Below are positions 1-5,226 of a stretch of DNA of 6,577 nt, one piece after another. This DNA comes from Chlamydiota bacterium (GTDB lineage Bacteria; Chlamydiota; Chlamydiia; Chlamydiales; JAJFMK01). Under the pieces are notes generated by a model that had not been told where the DNA came from, made no database searches, and was given only the letters and a program-made list of their open reading frames with translations. The stretch covers positions 1 through 6,577 of the forward strand of contig JAJFMK010000246.1 in assembly GCA_021772215.1 (NCBI GenBank), written 5' to 3'. Position numbers and translations under genes: made by a program. How positions within the stretch are numbered: the stretch's first letter is position 1; each line of letters opens with the position of its first letter.

Positions 1-4
1 GATT

Positions 5-31
5 TTAGCACTCAGTAAACAAGTTTGCTAA
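5..31. promoter_or_regulatory. CIRCE operator (HrcA repressor binding site)
   Basis: The left arm TTAGCACTC (5-13) matches the CIRCE consensus exactly. It is followed by a spacer of exactly nine bases and a right arm GTTTGCTAA (23-31) that matches GAGTGCTAA at seven of nine positions. CIRCE is the known operator of the heat-shock repressor HrcA, found in front of groESL and dnaK operons in many bacteria including Chlamydiae. Its place about 90 bp before groES fits. The visible promoter lies downstream of it, so a second promoter overlapping the operator may lie partly outside the window. Confidence 0.93.
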
Positions 32-44
32 ATATGTAGCATCT

Positions 45-62
45 CCCATTGACAGAAATGGG
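45..62. repeat. Perfect 6-bp inverted repeat spanning the -35 box
   Basis: CCCATT (45-50) and AATGGG (57-62) are perfect inverted complements with a six-base loop (51-56). The -35 hexamer TTGACA at 49-54 straddles the left arm and the loop. It could be a protein-binding site on the promoter, or chance. A role as terminator of an upstream transcript is less likely, because the following T-rich stretch is broken by other bases. Confidence 0.5.
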
Positions 63-78
63 TTTATCTCTCTAAAAT
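49..78 (+). promoter_or_regulatory. groESL promoter, sigma70/sigma66 type
   Basis: A perfect -35 hexamer TTGACA (49-54), an 18-bp spacer and a -10 hexamer TAAAAT (73-78, five of six) make a near-consensus vegetative promoter. Transcription would start near 84-86, giving a leader of a little over 30 bases before groES. CIRCE ends 17 bp before the -35, so repression here would not be the usual overlap of operator with -10 and start site. Confidence 0.75.
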
Positions 79-117
79 CGGGGTTCTGATGTTTCTTAAA
101 TTAGGGAGAATTGAGAG

Positions 118-414
118 ATGAAAAATGTGAAGCCGTTGGGAAATCGAATCCTCGTTCGAAGAAGTAAAGCGCAAGCGACAAAAGGGGGCATTTTGCTTCC
201 TGACTCCGCCCAAGAGAAACCCAAAGAGGGCGAGGTAATCGCCGTGGGACCTGGTAAGATTGGAGAGCAAGGCAAGTTAGAAGTTCCACAAATTAAGGTG
301 GGAGAGAAGGTTCTCTTTAGCTCCTATTCTGGAACTGAAGTAAAAGATATTAGTGAAGATGACGAGGAATTTTTGATTCTCTCAGAAGATGATGTACTAG
401 GAGTGTTAATTTAA
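118..414 (+). CDS. groES: Co-chaperonin GroES (Hsp10)
   Basis: The gene encodes a 98-residue protein, the normal length for GroES. Seven copies form the lid that closes the GroEL chamber in the cytoplasm during ATP-driven folding. The N-terminal strand reads KPLGNRILVR. It is followed by the GroEL-binding mobile loop at about residues 17-35, containing the hydrophobic GILLP anchor, then GEVIAVGPGK, and the conserved GTEVK segment around residues 72-76. It ends with ILSEDDVLGVLI, as in typical GroES. The ATG at 118 has AGGGAG at 103-108, nine bases upstream. It is the first gene of the groES-groEL operon, with groEL starting one base after its TAA. The CIRCE element and promoter upstream indicate HrcA-controlled heat-shock expression. 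Identification is secure. Confidence 0.97.
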   Translation: MKNVKPLGNRILVRRSKAQATKGGILLPDSAQEKPKEGEVIAVGPGKIGEQGKLEVPQIKVGEKVLFSSYSGTEVKDISEDDEEFLILSEDDVLGVLI

Positions 415-415
415 T

Positions 416-2083
416 ATGGCAAAGTTACTACAGTATCGCGAAGAGGCACTTGCCTCCCTTTTGAAAGGAGTTAAGACGCTAGCAAAAACCGTCAAAGTGA
501 CGCTAGGCCCAAAGGGGCGTAACGTCGTTATCAACAGAGATTTTTCACCCCTATCGACCAAAGATGGTGTTACGGTGGCGAAAGAGGTTGTATTAAAGAA
601 TAAGTTTGAGAACATGGGCGCCCAGCTGGTCAAGCAAGTCTCCTCAAAGACCTCCGACAAAGCAGGTGATGGCACAACAACAGCTGTCGTCTTAGCCGAA
701 GCCCTCTACAGTGAGGGAGTCAAAAGCGTCATGGCCGGCGCCAATCCGATGCTGATTAAGCGCGGCATGGAGAGCGCCCTCAAGACATTACTTGAGGCTC
801 TTGACAAACTAGCGACTCCTGTCAAAACCAACGAAGAGATTAAGCAGATTGCGACAATCTCAGCAAACAATGACAAAGAGATCGGCTCAATCATCGCTGA
901 GGCGATGGAGCGCGTCGGTAAAGATGGGATCATCACCGTCTCCGAAGCTAAGACTATTGAGACGACTCTCGATGTGGTTGAGGGAATGCAGACCGATAAG
1001 GGCTACCTCTCCCCCTACTTCATCACCAATGCAGAGAATATGAGCGTTGAGTATGACAACCCGCTCATCCTCATCACCGATAAAAAGATCTCCTCTGCTA
1101 AAGATCTCGTGCCGATTTTAGAAGCTGTTGCCAAGTCCGGCAGAGCGCTGCTAATCGTCGCCGAAGATGTTGACTCTGAAGCGCTGGCGACACTCGTTGT
1201 CAACCGCGTCAAGGGTGGCCTCAACGTCTGCGCTGTCAAAGCACCCGGCTTTGGCGATCGCCGCAAGGCGATGCTAGAGGATATGGCGACCCTAACAGGC
1301 GCCACCCTCATCAGCGACGATGTCGGGCTGAAAATCGAAGATGCAGAACTCTCTCACCTTGGCCAGGCAAAACAGGTCAAAGTGGCCAAAGAGGAGACCA
1401 CCATCATCGACGGCAGCGGTGACAGCTCACAAGTTGAGAGCCGAGCCAACGCGATCCGAAAGCAGATCGAGAACTCAAAAACATCCTCATACGAAAAAGA
1501 GAACCTCGAAAATCGTCTCGCCAAGCTTGTCGGCGGTGTGGCAGTGATCAACTGCGGCGCAGCGACAGAAGCGGAGATGAAAGAGAAGAAGGCACGCATT
1601 GACGATGCCCTGCACGCCACACGAGCTGCTGTCTTAGGCGGTATCGTTCCCGGCGGCGGTGTCGCCCTCCTTCGCGCCATCAAAGAACTCGAGACACTCA
1701 AACTTGAAGGTGATGAGCTAATCGGTCTTAACATCGTAAGATCTGCCTGCTTTGCCCCGGCGACAGCGATCGCCAACAACTGCGGCAAGACCGGCAACCT
1801 AATCGCCGAGAAGATCTTTGAAGGCAGCGGCTCCTTTGGCTACAACGGCCTCACAGATCAATTTTGTGATCTCGTAAAAGAGGGCGTTGTCGATCCTGCA
1901 CCTGTGACAAAAGAGGCATTAAAAAATGCAGTCTCTGTCACGGCGCTCCTTCTGACAACTGCTTGCATGATCACTGACAAACCTGAACCGAAGTCCAAAA
2001 TGCCTCCGATGGATATGGGCGGAATGGGTGGTATGGGCGGAATGGGCGGAATGGGTGGCATGCCTGGAATGGGAATGATGTAG
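416..2083 (+). CDS. groEL: Chaperonin GroEL (Hsp60)
   Basis: A 555-residue group I chaperonin, slightly longer than the usual 540-550, forming the double-ring folding chamber closed by GroES. Nucleotide-binding motifs are present: VKVTLGPKGRNVV (27-38), D50 in TKDGVTVAKE, and DGTTTA (85-90). D397 in ARIDDALHATRAA corresponds to the ATPase aspartate D398 of E. coli. The apical substrate/GroES-binding surface keeps the Y-L-x-P-Y-F pattern (Y197, Y201, F202). The C-terminus (529-555) is a GGM-rich tail. Oddities: the usual AR near residue 12 is AL, and the segment normally AAVEEGIVPGGG reads AAVLGGIVPGGG. Chlamydiae often carry several groEL paralogues; this copy keeps the ATPase residues, the tail, a groES partner and CIRCE, so it is probably a working chaperonin. 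The ATG follows groES by one base; AGGAG at 399-403 is a somewhat distant ribosome site, so coupling to groES is likely. Confidence 0.97.
   Translation: MAKLLQYREEALASLLKGVKTLAKTVKVTLGPKGRNVVINRDFSPLSTKDGVTVAKEVVLKNKFENMGAQLVKQVSSKTSDKAGDGTTTAVVLAEALYSEGVKSVMAGANPMLIKRGMESALKTLLEALDKLATPVKTNEEIKQIATISANNDKEIGSIIAEAMERVGKDGIITVSEAKTIETTLDVVEGMQTDKGYLSPYFITNAENMSVEYDNPLILITDKKISSAKDLVPILEAVAKSGRALLIVAEDVDSEALATLVVNRVKGGLNVCAVKAPGFGDRRKAMLEDMATLTGATLISDDVGLKIEDAELSHLGQAKQVKVAKEETTIIDGSGDSSQVESRANAIRKQIENSKTSSYEKENLENRLAKLVGGVAVINCGAATEAEMKEKKARIDDALHATRAAVLGGIVPGGGVALLRAIKELETLKLEGDELIGLNIVRSACFAPATAIANNCGKTGNLIAEKIFEGSGSFGYNGLTDQFCDLVKEGVVDPAPVTKEALKNAVSVTALLLTTACMITDKPEPKSKMPPMDMGGMGGMGGMGGMGGMPGMGMM
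2015..2059 (+). repeat. Five tandem 9-bp units encoding the GGM tail of GroEL
   Basis: Five nine-base units of the form ATG-GGY-GGN run head to tail and encode MGG five times, followed by MPGMGMM. They make the flexible, disordered tail at the floor of the GroEL cavity, known in other GroELs to influence folding. Such short tandem units can vary in number between strains by slippage without breaking the frame. Confidence 0.85.
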
Positions 2084-2091
2084 GCCAACTC

Positions 2092-2142
2092 TTGCCCTTG
2101 CCCATAATATTCAGGGCAAGGGTAAAGTTCTTATCTTTTCAG
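2092..2142 (+). terminator. Rho-independent terminator after groEL
   Basis: CCCTTGCCC (2095-2103) pairs perfectly with GGGCAAGGG (2114-2122) around a ten-base AT-rich loop. Two A-T pairs and one G-U pair can extend the stem to 12 bp (2092-2125). The stem is followed by a broken T-rich stretch ending TCTTTT at about 2142. It begins nine bases after the groEL stop. On the minus strand no T-run follows, so it serves mainly the plus-strand operon. Confidence 0.75.
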
Positions 2143-2150
2143 GTGACTCA

Positions 2151-2327
2151 TTAGTTTTTTCCGTAGTACGGACAATCTGAATTATCGCATGCTGAGCCGT
2201 GTACATAGGAGCGGCCACAACGACATTTCCATGTATTTCTTGTTATTCCACAGTCAACCGTAGGATTCGATGGCTGAGCACTGGATGCTAGCAATGGCAC
2301 GCAACAAACCCCAAGAACTATGAGCAT
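2151..2327 (-). CDS. Small cysteine-rich, probably secreted protein; start disrupted
   Basis: I do not recognise this family. From the ATG at 2327 the frame encodes 58 residues. Residues 1-17 are a hydrophobic stretch ending ASSA before Q18, which looks like a signal peptidase I site. The predicted mature part has five cysteines in the pattern C-x8-C-x-C-x9-C-x4-C (C26, C35, C37, C47, C52). The core WKCRCG...C....CPYYG suggests a metal-binding or disulfide-bonded small domain. The frame stays open upstream of the ATG for eight more codons (KKQVAIRF), which would supply the positive charge expected at the front of a signal peptide, until an in-frame TAA at 2354-2352. Four codons before that stop is an ATG (2366) with an excellent ribosome site. 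The gene may therefore be a recent nonsense pseudogene, may restart translation at 2327, or may be read through. It converges on groEL and diverges from the permease gene. It lies on the minus strand in what would otherwise be called an empty gap. Confidence 0.55.
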   Translation of the reverse strand: MLIVLGVCCVPLLASSAQPSNPTVDCGITRNTWKCRCGRSYVHGSACDNSDCPYYGKN

Positions 2328-2351
2328 AAATCGTATTGCAACCTGTTTTTT

Positions 2352-2376
2352 TTATTTACTTTTCATAAAAACTCCT
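2352..2376 (-). promoter_or_regulatory. Strong ribosome site plus MKSK-stop minicistron
   Basis: On the minus strand AGGAG (2376-2372) lies five bases before an ATG (2366-2364), an ideal arrangement. The ATG is followed only by AAA AGT AAA and then TAA (2354-2352), in the same frame as the cysteine-rich protein downstream. Joined across the stop, the peptide would start MKSK-x-KKQVAIRFMLIVLG, a textbook signal-peptide beginning. So this was, or is, the real start of that gene, now interrupted, or a deliberate leader peptide. The stop adjoins a run of eight A's (minus strand, 2353-2346), but a single indel there would not remove the stop. Confidence 0.6.
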
Positions 2377-2437
2377 AGTTAAAGAAAAAATCAACAACAA
2401 GCTTCAAGTGGTTTTTTTTCAATCCCCTTTGCTACAC

Positions 2438-2466
2438 TTTACATATCAAGTTTTTAATGCTAAAGC
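2438..2466 (+). promoter_or_regulatory. Candidate promoter of the permease gene
   Basis: TTTACA (2438-2443), a 17-bp spacer and TAAAGC (2461-2466) make a plausible but weak sigma70-type promoter about 40 bp before the permease start. TTGCTA (2429-2434) with TTTAAT (2453-2458) at 18 bp is an alternative. The region is so AT-rich that either could be chance. I see no clear operator such as a TrpR/TyrR-like palindrome. Confidence 0.3.
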
Positions 2467-2491
2467 AGGAAAACTTAAATTCTCATAGATT

Positions 2492-2506
2492 AGGAAAATG
2501 GCTATG
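2492..2506 (+). promoter_or_regulatory. Ribosome binding site that favours the second ATG of the permease
   Basis: AGGA at 2492-2495 is only two bases from the first in-frame ATG (2498) but eight bases from the ATG at 2504. The latter spacing is normal, so the 2504 start is preferred. The difference is two residues (MA). Confidence 0.55.
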
Positions 2507-3763
2507 ACTCAAATTTCGAATTGCAACAATTTGGAAGTGAATGAAAAAAAAGAGAAGAATGTATCAATTTTTGAAGTATTACAATGCTCTCTTCTAATCG
2601 CAGGAACATGTATTGGTGGAGGGATGTTAGCTCTTCCCTTGTCAATTGGGTCATTTGGCTTTTTACCTTCTCTTGTTCTGATATTTTCATCTTGTGCTTT
2701 TATGGCTCTTTCTTCTCTCCTTTATCTAGAGGCAACTCTGTGGATGAAGGGGAGCAGCCACATGAACACCTTATCTAACACTCTATTAAGTAAATTTTGG
2801 CGAAAAGTTAGTGTAGGTATATATGTATTCATCTGCTATGCATCGATCGTTGCCTACCTTTCCTGGGGAGGAAAAGAGCTTGCCCATTCCATTAACGTCT
2901 CAAGTCTTATAACTGTTGGAAACAACGCAGGAATATTTCTATTTACTGCATTTTTTGGCTTAACGTTAGTTTTAGGTTACAAATTTCTTGGCAGGGTCAA
3001 TTCGATCCTATTTGCTGCGATGATTTTTGCTTATCTCTTTCTTATTTTTTCTGGAACATCGCAGATAGAATGGATTAATTTAAAAAGAGAAGATTGGAGT
3101 ATAGGACTGTTCTTTACATCTCCTCTGATGTTAGCAATTTTTAGCTTTCCTGGAATTGTTCCTAGCATAACTTACCAACTCAAAAGAGATGCTCGTTCAG
3201 TCAAACTATCAATTTTGATAGGCATGGTCATCACTTTACTTGTTTACATGGTATGGACCTTTTACATTCTGGGATCTATTCCCTATGATGGCACCTTGGG
3301 CCTTAAAGAGGCCTGTTTAAATGACATCCCAATATCTCAATGCATTCACTATCTATCGAGCAATCCATTCATCTCCATTTCGGCAAAATTTTTTACTTTT
3401 TTTGCTATTGCTACCTCTTTTCTAGGAATTTCACTATCGCTATTTGACTTCTTTTTTGATGCCTCGGGTGCAAAAAAGAGAAATTTATTGACAGATGCCA
3501 CTTTATCTTTGCTAGTCATTTTACCCTCACTTATGATAGCCCTCCTTTTTGAAAAGGTCTTTGTTAGAGCTTTAGAAGTTTCTGGGGGGTTTGGTGATGC
3601 TATCTTAAGCGGCGTCATCCCAATTCTCATGATCTGGAACGGTAGATATAAAATGAACTACACTGGAGAATACAAATTGGCTGGAGGAAAACCAATTCTC
3701 ATAATCATCTTGTTAATTGCTATCTCAATCTTTATATCAGAGTTTATCACTACATTTCTTTAG
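2504..3763 (+). CDS. tyrP: Tryptophan/tyrosine permease (TyrP-like aromatic amino acid transporter)
   Basis: A 419-residue inner-membrane protein of the hydroxy/aromatic amino acid permease family (Trp_Tyr_perm), which imports tryptophan or tyrosine, probably with protons. The family signature appears in the first membrane helix: LLIAGTCIGGGMLALPLSIG (about residues 30-49), followed by GFLPSLVLIF in the second. About eleven hydrophobic segments are visible, roughly at 25-46, 51-73, 103-123, 144-160, 166-184, 200-220, 234-257, 288-316, 331-350, 364-378 and 395-417. The length fits the family (about 400-420). The first 24 residues are polar and cytoplasmic. Chlamydiae are known to carry tyrP genes, often duplicated, and depend on host aromatic amino acids. 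The gene is clearly more AT-rich than groEL and the minus-strand operon. Which aromatic amino acid it carries cannot be told from sequence. Its end overlaps the methyltransferase gene by 27 bp, tail to tail. Confidence 0.9.
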   Translation: MTQISNCNNLEVNEKKEKNVSIFEVLQCSLLIAGTCIGGGMLALPLSIGSFGFLPSLVLIFSSCAFMALSSLLYLEATLWMKGSSHMNTLSNTLLSKFWRKVSVGIYVFICYASIVAYLSWGGKELAHSINVSSLITVGNNAGIFLFTAFFGLTLVLGYKFLGRVNSILFAAMIFAYLFLIFSGTSQIEWINLKREDWSIGLFFTSPLMLAIFSFPGIVPSITYQLKRDARSVKLSILIGMVITLLVYMVWTFYILGSIPYDGTLGLKEACLNDIPISQCIHYLSSNPFISISAKFFTFFAIATSFLGISLSLFDFFFDASGAKKRNLLTDATLSLLVILPSLMIALLFEKVFVRALEVSGGFGDAILSGVIPILMIWNGRYKMNYTGEYKLAGGKPILIIILLIAISIFISEFITTFL

Positions 3764-4312
3764 AAGCATGGCGATCCAATCGCCCTTCTGTTTTACCTCA
3801 TTTATCGTCCAGCCCAAGCTTTCATAAAAGAGCTTCATTGCCTCTTGTTGACTCTCCAAAAGTCCACTCACTAAAAGCTCGCCCTTCATCTCCATCAGCT
3901 TAGGCATCATCTGAAGCGCGCGCTTTTGCTCTGAGCTAATCATATTGAGAAGGATCACGCCCCTTTTTGGGAATGTGATCTGTTCGCTACTCTTCTCAAA
4001 TCTTGCTGTGAAATTGTTAAGCTTAGCATTTGCTTTCGCATGTTCAAGTGCGCCCTCATCGATATCGATACCTAAAAGGGATTTGACTTTCAAAGAGAGC
4101 GCCACAAGACCTAAAATTCCACTTCCGCAGCCGACATCGACGACATCTTTACCGATCACCAGAGGGTCTAGCCCCTCACACATCAACTGCGTGGTGGGAT
4201 GAGAGAGGTCGCCAAAGCCAGGTCCTGGCTTGAGTTTGAGATTGTTAATATGAAGATAGCCATCTTTAAAGCCGGGAGCAAACTGCGCCCACTGCGCTTC
4301 CCAATCAATCAC
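3737..4312 (-). CDS. PrmA-like SAM-dependent methyltransferase, catalytic domain only
   Basis: A 191-residue cytoplasmic methyltransferase related to ribosomal protein L11 methyltransferase PrmA. It shows a GxGFGDLSHPTT segment (30-41, PrmA: GxAFGTGxHPTT), the SAM-binding motif I VDVGCGSGILGL (58-69), the acidic GIDID strand end (81-85), LLNMI (121-125, where PrmA has ANIL), SGLLESQ (149-155) and the closing GDWIAMLLKK (177-186). PrmA is about 290 residues; the N-terminal domain of roughly 90 residues that grips L11 is missing, so the substrate may differ and I leave the symbol empty. The start is chosen as GTG at 4312, which has GGAGG (4322-4318) five bases upstream; a TTG at 4324 would add four residues but lacks such a site. 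The GTG overlaps the MreC-like stop by one base (TAGTG), so it is the last gene of the operon, with coupled translation. Its 3' end overlaps the permease gene. Confidence 0.8.
   Translation of the reverse strand: MIDWEAQWAQFAPGFKDGYLHINNLKLKPGPGFGDLSHPTTQLMCEGLDPLVIGKDVVDVGCGSGILGLVALSLKVKSLLGIDIDEGALEHAKANAKLNNFTARFEKSSEQITFPKRGVILLNMISSEQKRALQMMPKLMEMKGELLVSGLLESQQEAMKLFYESLGWTINEVKQKGDWIAMLLKKCSDKL
3763..3794 (+). terminator. Candidate terminator of the permease gene, inside the opposing gene
   Basis: Immediately after the permease stop, GGCGAT (3770-3775) and ATCGCC (3779-3784) pair perfectly around a three-base loop. GAAG (3763-3766) and CTTC (3785-3788) extend the stem across a three-base bulge. 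TGTTTT (3789-3794) follows. This would stop plus-strand transcripts while lying within the 3' coding part of the minus-strand methyltransferase. The T-run is short, so confidence is moderate. Confidence 0.45.
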
Positions 4313-5226
4313 TACCGCCTCCAAGTAGGCGGCAGATCGAGCGCGTCGTAGCCTAAAGGGGGAAGCACCTCGAGGGTAGTGATCTCATCGAGGTTTCCCA
4401 CCGTCGGCCGCGCCTCGAGCTTGTAGAAAAAGTCACCCTCCTGCAGGAGATCGATCTTAGTAACGACCGCCACAAAAAGACCCGCGGGGAAGATGCCGTC
4501 GAGGCCACTTGTCACAAGAAGGTCATGCTGCGCGATAATCGGAACGCGCTCTTTGTTATTTTCACTCAGAGGCTCTCCCGAGCGAAGATCCCTTGCAGGG
4601 GATTTCTCATCACCGGCGTCGAGGTTGAAGCCGACCCCTTTAAGAAGCTGGCCGCCCCGTTTCCAGAGCGGCTGCGACGAGCCGCGGATCTCACCTTTAG
4701 CCAGAAGATGTCTCTCTTCGCCTGCGCCATAGGTTCTTTTCAGTTCGCTTAAAAGTTCGATAGCCTTTTCATTGAGACCATCATGCTCTTCTTTGCTAAA
4801 CCATTTAAGATCCAAAAGAAGCTGATCGGCATCTTCTACGAGCTTGCGATACTGGTCGGCTCCTCTAGAGACACGAACGCTGGGACTCAAACCCGAATCG
4901 GTGATCAGTCTCACACGAGACTGTTTTTTTCCCACATAGTCGACAACGCCGACGAGCGACGAGCCCTTAATAACCGGGCTATTGAGGGCCACGCGCCCCT
5001 CGCCCTGGTCGATCCAGAGGCTGCTGCGCCAAAGAGAGGGGCTTCGATAGATCACCTTCGCCTCTACTGCCGGGTAGTCGGAAGTGCCGTGCGTCAGGTG
5101 AGAGATTCCACCCCAAAGCGGCGCGACAGTTGCAATCACTTTCCCGCGGATCTCATCACCATAGAACTTGCCAGCGCTAAAGAGAAGAAAGAGAGAACTT
5201 AAAAGGGTGACCCGCCTCTGATTCAA
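4312..5226 (-). CDS. mreC: MreC-like cell-shape/division protein
   Basis: A 304-residue protein resembling MreC, the membrane-anchored periplasmic partner of MreB. A short hydrophobic segment (about 6-18) after MNQRR is a signal anchor or signal peptide. The first MreC beta region spans about 57-120 (VIYRSPSLWRSSLWIDQGEG, GSSLVGVVDYVGKKQSRVRLI). The second contains LLVTSGLDGIFPAGLFVAVV (236-255) and FYKLEARPTVGNLDEITTLEV. Typical MreC has a long coiled coil between membrane and beta domains; here that linker is short. Instead a charged, helical, coiled-coil-like insert lies at about 122-170, between the two beta halves. Chlamydiae lack FtsZ and divide with MreB, so this is likely a division protein. 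The start is TTG at 5226: GGGAGG lies five bases upstream, no ATG follows nearby, and TTGA overlaps the aminotransferase stop. From memory the Chlamydia gene beside tyrB (CT638) is the counterpart. Confidence 0.8.
   Translation of the reverse strand: MNQRRVTLLSSLFLLFSAGKFYGDEIRGKVIATVAPLWGGISHLTHGTSDYPAVEAKVIYRSPSLWRSSLWIDQGEGRVALNSPVIKGSSLVGVVDYVGKKQSRVRLITDSGLSPSVRVSRGADQYRKLVEDADQLLLDLKWFSKEEHDGLNEKAIELLSELKRTYGAGEERHLLAKGEIRGSSQPLWKRGGQLLKGVGFNLDAGDEKSPARDLRSGEPLSENNKERVPIIAQHDLLVTSGLDGIFPAGLFVAVVTKIDLLQEGDFFYKLEARPTVGNLDEITTLEVLPPLGYDALDLPPTWRR
4313..4322 (-). promoter_or_regulatory. Ribosome binding site fixing the GTG start of the methyltransferase
   Basis: GGAGG (4322-4318, minus strand) lies five bases before the GTG at 4312 and within the last codons (W-R-R) of the MreC-like gene. 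It favours GTG over the longer TTG start at 4324. Together with the TAGTG stop-start overlap it implies translational coupling. Confidence 0.7.

Noticed and set aside
1354..1797. 147-codon open frame on the minus strand inside groEL
   Set aside because: It is a shadow of the conserved groEL frame, has a low-complexity Ser/Ala/Arg-rich translation, no ribosome site and no recognisable domain.
1858..2088. Minus-strand frame with repeated IPP units
   Set aside because: The repeat is simply the antisense of the GGM codons of the GroEL tail.
2411..2430. T-run after AAGCTT as a terminator
   Set aside because: No stable GC-containing stem precedes the T's on the plus strand, and no transcript is expected to end there.
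4783..5202. 139-codon plus-strand frame opposite the MreC-like gene
   Set aside because: The minus-strand frame has clear MreC conservation; the plus frame has no family resemblance and no ribosome site.
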